A DNA stretch of 64,000 bases, taken from NCBI GenBank assembly GCA_950022655.1, contig OX465580.1, forward strand, positions 123,053,016-123,117,015, in the 5' to 3' direction. Every line of letters begins with the position of its first letter. Position 1 is the first letter of the stretch. A program made the position numbers and the translations under genes. Of the stretch, positions 44,915 through 55,645 are shown in pieces. The DNA comes from Alentia gelatinosa (lineage: Eukaryota > Annelida > Polychaeta > Phyllodocida > Polynoidae). The notes beneath the pieces were generated by a model. That model was given only the letters and a program-made list of their open reading frames with translations. It was not told the DNA's origin and did no database searches.

Positions 44915-45596
44915 TAGGTGTTTGCAACGAGGACAGCAGTCAAAAGCAGACTGTATGGAGAATAGTTGGAGTTCAAAGTATAGATGATAGACAAGAGACG
45001 GGAATAGGTTGGGGCTAAAGGTCAAATAACTCCAGACACAGTCCATGTCATCGTTAGCCGAAACTGAACCGATGTGTTAGCTCCCTAGTTATCAGGCATC
45101 AAAGGGAACCTTGTGTCTAGGGTCCTAGTACTAGTTTACCTCACTCATACCTTGGTCATCTGAACAGACAATCAGTGCTAAGCATCAATGAATGAATTAA
45201 CATTTCATGAGATTCAGGAGAATCCGAAAAATGCTGCATCTGTACCTATAATGGCAGGGAAATTTCACCCTAATCGGGGGGCATTGCTCCGTGTCTTGCG
45301 GATTGCAGAATAGCGACCTAAGGCTGAAACATAGCCATCAATTTAAAATCTAATGAACCTTTCACCTATGTCACTGAAAATGTGGTGTTGTAAAATCTGG
45401 CGATACAAAATGAAAATAACGCTACCACTCGACACGATCCAATATTACTGGAGCAACGCTTTCCCCACATTTCTAGGAGTGACGTTCCACTGCCCATTAC
45501 ATAATTGTCATCTGTAATCAGTGTGAGTTAATTACTCCTCTTATGACATTGAGCAGGTCTCCAGCAATATGAGAAGTAGCCAACCCCATGAAGCTA
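44915..45596. other. Intron sequence, nothing identified
   Basis: No supported feature. Confidence 0.4.
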
Positions 45597-45817
45597 ATGC
45601 TGGGCATACACCAAGCGAGAAATGCAGCGATTTCCGGAATTGCAAACACAAAATGGTGAGTATGTATGCTATTATTTCATATTTTATCTGATTATTGCTT
45701 CCGAGACACTAAATTATCGGTGGGAGGTATTTCTATGACATAATATATCGCATACATGTTATTTTGTATTGGCGATTCCAGAGATCGCCGCCTTGACCCG
45801 CTTGGTGTGTCCAGCAT
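45597..45817. mobile_element. MITE, GCCGGGGACACACCAAG family, copy 2
   Basis: Ends ATGCTGGGCATACACCAAGC and GCTTGGTGTGTCCAGCAT; inner parts GCAGCGATTTCCGGAATTGC and TTGGCGATTCCAGAGATCGC. Joined head to tail, one base apart, to the next copy. Confidence 0.9.
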
Positions 45818-45818
45818 T

Positions 45819-46032
45819 ATGCCGGGGATACACCAAACCAGTCAAGGCAGCGATCTCCAGGATCGCCAACGGAAATTGCGTGACATTACTCCATAGTAAT
45901 ATCCTCCGCCAATAAGTTAGCATCTCTGAAGCAATAATCAGGCGAAATATGAAATAATAGTTCACATACTCGCCATTCTGTGAGGGCGATTCCGGAAATC
46001 CCCGCGTTTCTCGCTTGGTGAGTCTTCAGCTT
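45819..46032. mobile_element. MITE, GCCGGGGACACACCAAG family, copy 3 (back to back with copy 2)
   Basis: It starts ATGCCGGGGATACACCAAAC and ends CTCGCTTGGTGAGTCTTCAG. The inner landmark CTCCAGGATCGCCAAC pairs with GGGCGATTCCGGAAATC. It most resembles the copy at 24006, not its neighbour, so two separate insertions are likely. Confidence 0.88.
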
Positions 46033-46545
46033 GACCTATGCTGATTGTCATTCAAATAGCCTATACGTCGTTAGAAGCATTACTATTACTCTCCCAACTG
46101 AGATCATGTCCCACTGACTGATCTCTGTTCAAAGCTGGCCAGGTCACATACCAGAAGAGGAACGGAACTAAATAAGGAAAGCCAAAAGGTGGAGCTGTCG
46201 AAACAAGGCTACCGCTAATATTTTTCCAGTGGTGGGAACCTGTTTTCGTTAAAGGAGCTTCACAGACACTTTAGCTGTTTTTCCTTAAGCTCTGAATTAC
46301 TGTAGTGAAGTTGTTTTAGAAAATACAATACTATAGTGTACATCCAGAGTTGATGAGTGACATTTCGAAAGAGCACTTGAGTGTTGTTGACACAACCAAA
46401 CCCTGCAATAGATGAGGATTGTCCAAGAAGCCCATGGTTTGATACTACAAACAACAGGAATACGGGTAGAATGCTTACTATATGATAAGTATACCTCACT
46501 TCTACAGACAGAACACAGAGGACTCTTCAAAGAAATTAGGATGTC

Positions 46546-47140
46546 TGGAAAATTGGCATACGGGATGGATTTGGTCCTAAACAGGCATGTTGGGTCAGAG
46601 ATTTTACCAACGGTTCAGAATCTCAGCATGGAGAATGCATTACTATTACAAAGCCCCTCCCTCTAATCTGATATACCTATTAGATGTTCATGCGTTTTCA
46701 GTTTCATATAGATACACCTCCGTTGATAAAGCCCTTATATGATTGTTCCAGCCGTAAGTGTTGCGATAGGAAATCCAATGTTTAATTCTGAGCTTGGCAA
46801 TCCTTCGGTAATTCTATCTTTGGGTGTGGTATTTGGAATGAGAGAATCCACATTTAACCGCAGTGAGAGATATGCTAAGTAAATGTGCATGTCCAAAGGA
46901 AGAAATTGGCATACGTGATGGATTTGGTTCATAACCTCAGCATGGAGACTGCATTATTATTATAAAGCACCTCCTTCTTATCTATTCTGCCAAACCTTTT
47001 TTAATTGTTGCGAAAGGAAATCTTTAATTCTGTGCTCGTAATCAGCAGTTTAGACGGCAAGCCTTCTGGGACTATCTTTTTGGGTGGAGTATTTATAATG
47101 AAAGATATATGCTAAGTAAATGTGCATGTACAAAGGAAAA
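46546..47140 (+). repeat. Degenerate tandem duplication
   Basis: GGCATACG.GATGGATTTGGT, CTCAGCATGGAGA.TGCATTA, GGAAATC..TTTAATTCTG and ATATGCTAAGTAAATGTGCA each occur twice in the same order (46556.. and 46908..). The first unit is longer by about 110 bp. An 84-codon frame over the first unit is not preserved in the second. Confidence 0.85.
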
Positions 47141-47602
47141 CACTGCGATGTTCAAGTCGGATCCTGCCTTGGGGTAAACGCCTTGACCTGGAGGGACGTC
47201 AGGGAGATGGTAACCAGACATTGCGGGTATTTATAAACACCCCAGGTGAGGGTGCGCCAGTGGGGTTATTACCAGAGCATGTTGGTGCGAGCTGGCTGGT
47301 TAGATGGATGAGGATATAAATGAGGTCTGACTGGGAGTGACAGCCTGATGGTTGTGAGTGCGGGTTGGCTGTCGTCGTTTGATCGCGTGTCACTGAGATC
47401 AGGGGCGTTACAGTACACACCCACCTCCTCATATAGACTCCCCAGACACATATCTCTGACATACTCAGTAGAATCTAACGAGATGCTATACGCGGTGTTG
47501 TTTTTGTGCTTCGATTTTCCCATTAACATTCCCAAGATGGTTGTATTCGCATTTAGTAGATCTTCTTGTATAACAAGCTGAAACCACATAAGATTCTATG
47601 GA

Positions 47603-47702
47603 GGATGGGATGGAGCCCTGATCCTAAACTCATCCTGAATTTATCTCACCCTTCACATTGACTAATTGGCTAACATGTGTGACATAATCGCGCATTGGAT
47701 CG
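47603..47702 (+). mobile_element. Foldback element, subfamily B, fragment
   Basis: GATGGGATGGAGC..., then CCTGAATTTATCTCACCCTT and TGACTAATTGGCTAACATGT match the hairpin edge and linker start of the copies at 22325 and 53404. The rest is missing. Confidence 0.7.
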
Positions 47703-48015
47703 CGTATTACCATTATTACTGGTTATGACTATCTGGTTGATGTTGCTATTGATGAGGTCGTTCTAGCTACCTTTTTGGTTCTGAAATTATGATCATGTAT
47801 TTATCTCAAAACACTCAAGATTCTCGGATAGTATATTATAGTCATATTAACTACGTATACCCATGTCGTATTTATACCCGTGCATCAGTACCGGGTGTGT
47901 CATTACATGACTAGGTAAAATTAGTTATAAAATCAGTTACATCTCTTTCGCTTCCTGTTTGGGATATATCTGATCAATGATTTTACCAGGTATTTATGAC
48001 GTACGAAGACTGTAA

Positions 48016-48162
48016 GGGTACGTGCGCACTAAGGGTGGTTTGGGGTCAGAAGTTTTGGAAATTTTGTGTATGCTCCTTCTTTGTTCTACTGCATACAAGA
48101 TTGAGAGGGGGATGGGGGTACAAATTTTCAGAAGTTCTGCGTACATACTTTATGGTTGGCCC
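48016..48162. mobile_element. MITE, GGGGCCATCCATAAAGTACG family, copy 3 (inverted, end-deleted)
   Basis: TAA duplications at 48013-48015 and 48163-48165. The left end is shortened to GGGTACGTGCGCA (an inner piece is missing); the right end is CGTACATACTTTATGGTTGG. The G-rich strand faces the opposite way to copies 1 and 2. Confidence 0.8.
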
Positions 48163-48276
48163 TAACCAGTTTCCGTATTGGTGGCCTTCTGAGGACATTC
48201 AGAACACATGCACAGTATAGTGTCCATACCAATGTGTAAACTCTTGGGGCATTTAGACAGCATGACGTTGATGCCC

Positions 48277-48572
48277 TTATCTCACCCCTAGAATAAATGT
48301 CCATAGGCTTAACATTGGGAACTCGTTCTCCATGCCCCTACAAGTATTGCAGCCCGTTCTCCATGGTCTATATCCTGTGTGTTGTCCAAGTATTTAGTGA
48401 ATACAGGGGTGAGATAAATACAGAAAGCAACTCGTTTTGGTCAAAGAAGTCATTCTCCAACTCGTTTGAATGCTACATGATATTCACTCGGCTGTCGCCT
48501 CGTTCATATCACTCCGCATCAAACTCGTGGACAATGACGACTTTGACCAAAACTTGTTGGTTTCTTCTTTAA
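48277..48572 (+). mobile_element. Foldback element, subfamily A, copy 6 (most complete)
   Basis: It runs from TTATCTCACCCCTAG through CCATAGGCTTAACATTGGG to GGGGTGAGATAAATACAG. The arms are CAACTCGTTTTGGTCAAAG and CTTTGACCAAAACTTGTTGG, with an inner pair CCAACTCGTTTGAATG and CATCAAACTCGTGG, and the element ends TTCTTCTTTAA. Confidence 0.92.
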
Positions 48573-50182
48573 TCTGAAAACTTAAAACACACTGGCTGTA
48601 AAATATTTTACAGCAATACAGAGACCAATTCATGTGCCCTTCTACAGTAAAAATAACTTTTTTTAAATGAATCAATTTACATCTATCTGAAAACACTTGT
48701 AACAATTGTGTAGTAATTGTCTGCAGACACCTTAAGACGACTACGGATACTCCCACCTTACCTGGCTGTGAATTTGGCACAGTGTGTGGACAGTTGGCTC
48801 GTCTGTAGCTATATATGCCCGGGCCCATAGCCAATTGGCGGTGACACCAAGTGGGGGTTTCCTTTCAAACGGGCGCCCTGCATCCGCTGTTGTACAGGTG
48901 AAAGGAGGGCCGCCTGTGGTGGATCAGGGCAACTTGAACTTATTTTGGGATATTTTATAAGAAAAATATCCAAGGTGTTATTTTTTTATGTTTTTATGAA
49001 AAGGGTTTATAGACGTGTATATTTCTAAGATCATGTCTAAATTGTTTTGTTGTGTAAAACACAAAAAATTAATATCTAGATACATCTATGACACTACAGA
49101 TCCCAACTTCCTGCTGTTAAACATGAATAGCCGTCTCGTAGTGTAGGTTGTGAGACGGTCCTGCCGCCTACCGCCTCATGAACGTACCACTGCCTCTACG
49201 GCCGACAACATTTTGTTGGTTAAATAAACTAGCAGAGGTACTTTGGATTAATCTTAGTAGATTGAAGTTGACTTGGGAAAGGCACCTGCTTGTAGTGATT
49301 AATCCATTATATTAGGAGTCCTTTGTTCTCAGTATCCCATTGCTGCAAGGTACCTCTCCTTATAATCTCTCCAAGCCCGGAGTCACTTTAGAGGCAGAGT
49401 GTTGATTATAATATACATGTGCATCCTCAGAAAGTCCGAGAGGGAAAGTGTCTGGTGTCTTGATACCCAAGCTGTGTTGTATATAGCTTGCACTTAGTGA
49501 TATCCTGCCTCCATTTGTCGCTTTAAAAGTCAAAATTGTGAGGTTTTGCTACAGGTAGTGTGAAACTATACGAACCAGCTGGGAGTACATGTATTTTATA
49601 GAGGTGACATGTGTTCCACAGCTGCGATGACTTATGACTTTTTCTTAGCCTGCGGGTTGTTAAGGTTTTTTCCGTATTTATATCACCTAATATATGGACA
49701 ATACTTAATGATAGACAAGTGCTTTACAATGAAGTTCGTCTTGTAGAATGAGGCGTTTCCTTTTTTAAAGATTGGTAAAGTTTAAAAATCTACTTTGATT
49801 TTATATCTGTCAATTCATGGAAAATGTTACATTCTTTCTTATATATGAAACATTGACTGTTGGGATACTGATCGACACAACGTATCATCGCGTTCTCTTT
49901 TCTTGTAAATAGAGAAGTTAATCTCTACCTCGATCCCATATACACATGTAGAAGTTCGTTCCTGATATTTTCAAGTAATGTACATACGCGAGATGAAGAA
50001 GTTAACATTTGAATAAAGTCACTACAAATAATTAAGCATCGTTTAGGAATCAAGAGCGATGCATCCGATGTGAAGGTGATGAAGATTGATACACTTGTGA
50101 CAATTACGAATTAAAAGCTTAGTTTTAACGTCATCATCGGACAATGCATCGATATCTAGATGCATATACTAATATATAAGAC
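48573..50182. other. Intron sequence, nothing identified
   Basis: A small hairpin CCGTCTCGTAGTG...GAGACGG lies at 49131-49160. No exon. Confidence 0.4.
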
Positions 50183-50447
50183 CAGATATGTCAGTTCACC
50201 TTTCCGTGGAAATCCATATTTTCGTATTCAGTATATGTGATATATTTTCCTTGTGTCAAAGAAATAATATATTGATTTAGCCTCATTGTCTCCAATAAAA
50301 AAAGTAGTTTCAACCTCCCCACTGACACTCAGTCCCATGCCATGGCCGGAAATGACATGCCATCCAAGTTTTCCGTTTCTTTTTGAAAGAGAAAAATCCA
50401 TATGAAAAAATGTTTCCACTTTTTCCCCCTGACCCCAACTGACGATC
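50183..50447. mobile_element. MITE, AGGGATGTCAGTT family, copy 6
   Basis: It begins ATATGTCAGTTCACCTTTCC and contains CCTTGTGTCAAAGAAATAA and ATGAAAAAATGTTTCCACTT. It ends CCCCAACTGACGATC, where the next MITE (50451) has inserted or abuts. Confidence 0.8.
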
Positions 50448-50450
50448 ATG

Positions 50451-50669
50451 GGGCCCGTTTAATAATCTAGGACTGTACATGAAGACCCTTTCTATATGCC
50501 ATAGAGACCCAGGGACGATGTGGATTAACTTTGTTCAACACTTATGGTCGACCTTATTGAACGGCAAATACTGTCTTAACGAATAGACTTAAATATCATT
50601 AAAGAATAACCCTAATACGAGGTACAGAAAAGGGTCTTCATGTATGATCCTAGATTATTAAACGGGCCC
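50451..50669. mobile_element. MITE with GGGCCCGTTTAATAATC ends, 219 bp, 80 bp before the DAGL exon
   Basis: Inverted ends of about 42 bp: GGGCCCGTTTAATAATCTAG with ATGAAGACCCTTT, mirrored at the right. ATG lies immediately outside both ends (50448-50450, 50670-50672), a possible 3-bp target duplication. A diverged relative is at 36208-36310. Confidence 0.9.
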
Positions 50670-50748
50670 ATGGACATAGATCTAATGTAAGGCTGTCGTG
50701 CCGGTACATTCTGACTCACTCTCACAGGTGTTATTTGCTTTGTTGCAG

Positions 50749-50850
50749 GGATCCTGGTCGTGGAACTGGTGTGGCTCATACTCGGGGTGATCTGGGTAGC
50801 CCAGCATTACCAGGCCTGTGACGCCGCTGCCGCCAAAAGGGCCGTGCTAG
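50749..50850 (+). CDS. DAGLA-like: Diacylglycerol lipase alpha-like, next internal exon (TM3)
   Basis: This exon continues the gene of the exon at 26474-26685. The single base left at 26685 joins GG at 50749-50750 to make a glycine codon. The frame then reads ILVVELVWLILGVIWVAQHY and a polar segment with Cys (QACDAAAAKRAVL), ending in a split glycine codon. This matches the third membrane helix and second loop of DAGLA (about residues 103-137), where vertebrates have ILVIEF...GIVWL.QYY..C and then a TLG end. The acceptor is pyrimidine-rich TTTGCTTTGTTGCAG ending at 50748; the donor is G|GTAAGT at 50851, near consensus, phase 1. The next coding exon, with TM4 and the start of the cytosolic catalytic domain, was not found before 64000. 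Assignment to DAGL rests on the two exons together. Confidence 0.9.
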
Positions 50851-50853
50851 GTA

Positions 50854-53403
50854 AGTCAGATGTTTACAAGATGAAAAAAAAACGGAAAAAAAAGGTTACA
50901 ACCAGTTTCTTTATACCTTTTTATTCGGGTACATATTTGTACATACTCAGAGCTCGGTTGGGCCGTTCTTCCGTTCAGTCCCGCCTATAGGTCTAATAGA
51001 AAATGTTTTCTTATTCGGCATGTATAAGTGTTATAAAAGGTTGTTAACGCACCAAGGTAATGATGTTGATGGTGGTGATTCCAAAGGGTCTAATTAGCCT
51101 CAGCTTGTGAGTTACATCTCCACAAGTTGAGGGTGATGGAGGTGAAAGTTTTAATACACTCATTAATTCATTGTGGGTAGAAAACATCTGAGTAGCATCT
51201 CCATGTGTCATTGGTAGATACGCATACCTCTTACATTTTTATTGTGAACGGTTCCCCAGGTTTTCACGTCTATCAGTCTCAGTTGCAGTCACAACTGCTA
51301 AGATACTATATGTCATAGAACTGAGTGTTATGATTAGAATGAAAACTAACCTTGTGCAATAAAGTATGCCAGTGTGGTTTTACTCCGCTACATTCTTTCT
51401 TTGATCTATAGCTTAAACTTAAAAAGATTCATGACTCACGGAGTTGGCAAGTTTTTGAACATCTGCCGAAACATCAATTGTGTGCATATGTCTATGATAG
51501 CATTCTTTGATCTTGTGTACGATGTACTGTGAAGGTTGTAAGCAAATTCTCTATAATTGGTCTGGTAGTGAGGTCGTGACTGTCTTGTTTTGTCGTGGTT
51601 GGCTTTCACACAGGAACTTTGCGTTATTGATGTGTATCCGGTGACCTGTCATAGCACAGACAAATCTCTCTTGTCAACACAATTACTCTTTCCAGTTTCC
51701 CATGATCCTCTTAAAGTAATTGCAATTTATTACTTACTACGCATGCCGTTCATACGCAAACTAAACAGAACTATTCCAAATTTGAACATAATGGTGCATG
51801 TATTTTACGAAAATTATCACTGTTAATCAATTTCAAATACTTTTAGATTTCCATTGTTTTCAACAAATATTTAGTTCATTTATATATTGATCATCGAAAT
51901 GTGGTATCTGTATGCAACAACTCTCTCTATGTTAACTCTACACGGAGTGTGAAATGACTTGTTGGATCCTCACTGGACATTTCTAGTCATTAGTCCACAA
52001 GGTCACAAATCAAGCATTGACTCCACAGAGCAACCGATCTATGCCGAAACCTTCCGAAATTAAGAACTGCGGGATCGGAAAAAAATCGTAAATGCACAGC
52101 TGACAGTAGAAGCGCCCAATTTTTTTCTTCTTATATTTTCAGGCGCCAATACGATTTATCACGCGAGTGCATTCACCATATAAAGATATCGGACAGCAGT
52201 TTTCTTCCATATAATCCGAGGAGACCAGTAACGTTCCGATGAAATCTTAGTCTGGTGGAATCAGCACCTTTTTGGCGACTACCCATCAGACCAAACCAAG
52301 GTTCTCAAAACTGTCATTGTACTTCTGGTAATAAGAGGCATGAGAAATTCCAACCAGTGGCGGATTTCCGCTTTTTTCGACCGCCGTTCTTGAGATCGGG
52401 ATAAATCCGGTGAGAAAGATTTTGTAGTTGGAGGAGGAGATTTAAACCATAGAAAATCAAGAAATTGACACTCGGAAATGGCACTTGAAAAATGCACTAG
52501 AAAAAGTTCAAATTCCAGGTCATTCCTGGGGCTTACGCCGGCCTCCAGGCCCCAAGCCTGTAATAATTCCAACTCTGCTCAACGTCTATCTGCTTTGGGA
52601 TGCTCTCCATACAAAAAAATCTTCCCTTTTAAAGAAAATAACACATCTTGAGAATCAAAACTTGCCTGAATTCATTTTGCCCTTCAAGACGTCAAGGATG
52701 ATCTCCAATTGCCTTTTAGCCCTTAGTTACCAGAATCAATCCCTATCATCAAGAAATTCGAAGTAGATGTACATGTAATTTGGAAAATTCTTTAAAAAGC
52801 ATAGCAGTTGTTCTCACAACTAACAAAGCATATAGAGGCAATGTATTATCCCCAATGCTCTGGTCTGCCGTATTTTAGGTATTCAGGTTGTTTTTTTTTG
52901 TAAACAAAGGACAACCCTCCTAACTTAAAATTGCATGCTTGCGGACATGAGCTATGACCATCATCAATAAGCTCAGTGACAGTCACAAATCATTGGTTTT
53001 GTGTACTTTTTATGCACGTGACAAATCTTGACTTCAAGGTCAGCAGATAACACTAGAGCCTTAGATCACGTCACCTCCTCCACAAGCAGTGATATAGAGT
53101 GGCAGAAACCAATATGGAATGTCAACGACTGATATAGGACACTGATTTTGTTTTAGCAGAATGTGGTCTGATATCTGGGCATGCGGACCACATTTCATCA
53201 GATTGAAAACTCTAATCAAATCTCACTCTCATACTCATCAATCACTCTATGAAATTTAAACGCGACAGCAGCCTGTCAAAAGCAGAAGTTCAATTCCACA
53301 TCGCCAGCTCCGATCACCAGATACTGGAAGGTCTTGCCAGGCTCTGGTGTCGGCGACTAGTGGCATGGAAACCAGGACCTGATGTTTTCCACTATAGAGG
53401 AAA
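50854..53403. other. Intron sequence, nothing identified
   Basis: 2.5 kb after the second DAGL exon. No further DAGL-like frame was seen; frames at 52279-52572 and 52485-52766 have no recognised domain. Confidence 0.45.
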
Positions 53404-53679
53404 CCTATGAAACTTAAGGGTCAGAGCTCATATCCCATCGAGTTGGAATCGTGTAGTAATTCACGAAGCCAAGTGAATTACATAGCGATTCAAAAGAGAT
53501 CGACCTCTGACCCTAAAAGTGAATGGGTTTCTGAATTTATCTCACCCTTCATTTTGACTAATGGGCTAACATTTGTGACATAATCCCCCATTTGGTATTT
53601 TTCTGAAATATCTCATGCGCGTTGGATACGAGTTCCCAACGTTAAATCTCTGGTGAAAAATACAAGGGATAAGATAAAG
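53404..53679 (+). mobile_element. Foldback element, subfamily B, copy 2
   Basis: The hairpin has CCTATGAAACTTAAGGGTCA and TGACCCTAAAAGTGAATGGG as outer arms, and AATTCACGAAGCCAAGTGAATT at the tip. The linker runs from TTATCTCACCC to GGGATAAGATAA with CCCAACGTTAAATCTCTGG. Confidence 0.88.
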
Positions 53680-54414
53680 ATGGGAAATGATAGATAAGTA
53701 GAGGGGAGGTGAGTAATATAATGACAGTTGATCAGGATTAGATTTTCCAGTTCTCCAATTAATTTCTCCAGTTAGAAGTGGGATGAAGGAAATGATTCTT
53801 TTTGTCCACAAGGGTGTCTATAGGATACAACTGTATTTCCAGAGCTCTAATATCCATAAATACTGTTATCCCTATTTAGACGCTCTGCTAGGAAAGCCTT
53901 GCACTGGAGACTCAGAAAGGCAGTATTTTTCTCCTTTTTCTCCAAGTATCGCTTGAAACAATGCACATTGAATGATGGGATGATCGTGTTCTATCAGTTT
54001 AATGTCGTTTCTTTATCCCGTGACAAATTCCTGTTAATTAAATGCAGCTTCGTCACTTCACTTTTCTAATATCTTTCCATCTGATATTATCGATTGCTAT
54101 GCGTAGGCGTTATGCAAATAGAGTCAACTGTCGCGTATTGATTAATGATCTACTCAGATCCATAAATGCGCAACAAATGCTAATTGTAACTGTCGAAATT
54201 GTTGTTGAGCGACTTCCATAGAATTGTGAAAAGATAACACCTATCATTGATGCCACAAATTGTTCGGTATGAAACTGATCTTTGATACAGTGGCATATTC
54301 GGCTGTCAAATTGTCCGAAGGTGTAAACATTTCAGTTCCAATCATATTCATATACTGTCTGTAGATGCCAGTTTTCTGATTCTCTCGGTTTTCCTGTTAT
54401 CTTATATTGAACAT

Positions 54415-54565
54415 CATTGTTACCATATTTGAGACATTGATGTCAGATCATCAGAATTCGGACGTTTACAGTTGTTATAGAAGTCACTGATATCTCTGAG
54501 TCCCTTCACGCTGAGTGTCAAGGCCATCTTTGTGAATCAGAATATAGGATCAGATTGTTTTGATA
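54415..54565 (+). repeat. Dispersed repeat, copy 1
   Basis: TTACCATATTTGAGACATTG, GAGTCCCTTCACGCTGAGTG, CAAGGCCATCTTTGTGAATC and ATATAGGATCA recur in the same order at 57662-57800. In both places a foldback element follows within about 20 bp. Confidence 0.8.
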
Positions 54566-54577
54566 AATGCGGTATTA

Positions 54578-54820
54578 TGTATTGTCCACCTAATGCGAGG
54601 CCTCCATAGGAAACTCATAGGGAGCGTGTAATTCACTGGGTGGAGATAATAGTTGGTCGTAATTTACACCCTATATAGATTAGAGATTACGGGGAGAAGT
54701 CCCTAGTATCCAAAGTGGATCGTGAGAAGATCGGCTACGCAATATCCTCGCATTCGCTCGGACATTACTATGCGCCAACCCCTTGGAGAATACGACCACT
54801 AGTATCCAAAACCACTTAAT
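54578..54820 (+). mobile_element. Foldback element, subfamily D, copy 5
   Basis: TGTCCACCTAATGCGAGGCC, CATAGGAAACTCATAGGGAG, then the core GCTACGCAATATCCTCGCAT and TCGCTCGGACATTACTATGC. The tail differs from that of the copies at 26708 and 28256 and is closer to 58098. Confidence 0.8.
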
Positions 54821-55289
54821 ATTATGTATATATATGATATTTGCTGCACAACATGGTTCCAATACCTTATGAGTGATATAAATGGACGAGAGTGAAGGCC
54901 ACGCCGGTAGAGCTAACCAACACATCAACCTCAACCTCACTTAATCTTGCAGCATTGACCAAATTATTTACTGAAATATTAGCTAGTTGTATGTATGAAC
55001 ATATATATGTATTTACAAAGTAAGTGAAAATTATCTATTTTTCCCATCAAATCGATACGGGAAATGTGTTTACACATCTATTATAGACATATACACGTAG
55101 GGCACCCAGTCATACGTCAAATACAAACCTCATATCTCCTTCACAGTGGAGTATTAACTCTATTGCCAATATATTCCTTTCTGAGTAACGGGTATGAAAT
55201 CTTAACCTTGTATGCACAGGCAATAAAACGTATAAGGAGACAAGGCATTAGAAATAGCGATGAAGCTAAAAGAAGATTCAATGTAGGAA
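54821..55289. other. Intron sequence, nothing identified
   Basis: No supported feature. Confidence 0.4.
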
Positions 55290-55293
55290 TTAA

Positions 55294-55641
55294 CCCTTTC
55301 TGGCAGGGCAATGCCATATGGCATTCCCCTGGCCATGGCAGGACAATGCCATATGGCATTCTCGTGGGCATAGAAGAAAAATGCTGTATTTGTTTCTTTG
55401 TAACTTTTTGGAAAATTATTGCAGAACTATAAAAATTGCAGGACATATCAGGCTATATGTTGCAAGTGACTCCTCAAAATTTCAGAAGGTTCTGATAAGA
55501 ATTCAGATTTATTGGACATTTCAAATTTGTAATATTTTTCAACAAGATAACAGCCAAAAGCCGGCCATACAAACATCACAATTGGTTCTGGTGCCTACTG
55601 TAGTATGGGTACATGGTGAATGATGTGTGGCTCTTGAAGGG
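55294..55641. mobile_element. piggyBac-like non-autonomous element, 348 bp, with internal palindromes
   Basis: Flanked by TTAA (55290-55293 and 55642-55645). The ends are CCCTTTCTGGCAGGG and GGCTCTTGAAGGG. Just inside the left end the palindrome AATGCCATATGGCATT occurs twice, 35 bp apart. The interior and both ends match the copy at 62976-63879. Overlapping open frames of about 100 codons on both strands are repeat DNA. Confidence 0.8.
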
Positions 55642-55645
55642 TTAA

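Larger units (their letters stand above)
26686..50748 (+). other. 24-kb phase-1 intron of the DAGLA-like gene
   Basis: The intron lies between two exons whose reading frames join perfectly (phase 1 donor GTGAGC, phase 1 acceptor TTGTTGCAG). It is 24,063 bp long and filled with MITEs, SINEs, palindromes and tandem repeats listed separately. No further conserved exon was recognised inside it, and the protein alignment leaves no room for one. Confidence 0.88.

Noticed and set aside
48297..48572. 91-codon frame with similar peptides at 7521-7805, 17015-17215 and 32877-33140
   Set aside because: The similarity follows copies of foldback subfamily A; frames are interrupted differently in each copy.
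48277..48572. Helitron 3' hairpin
   Set aside because: The hairpins are far longer than Helitron ones, no CTRR end follows, and the linkers have inverted ends.
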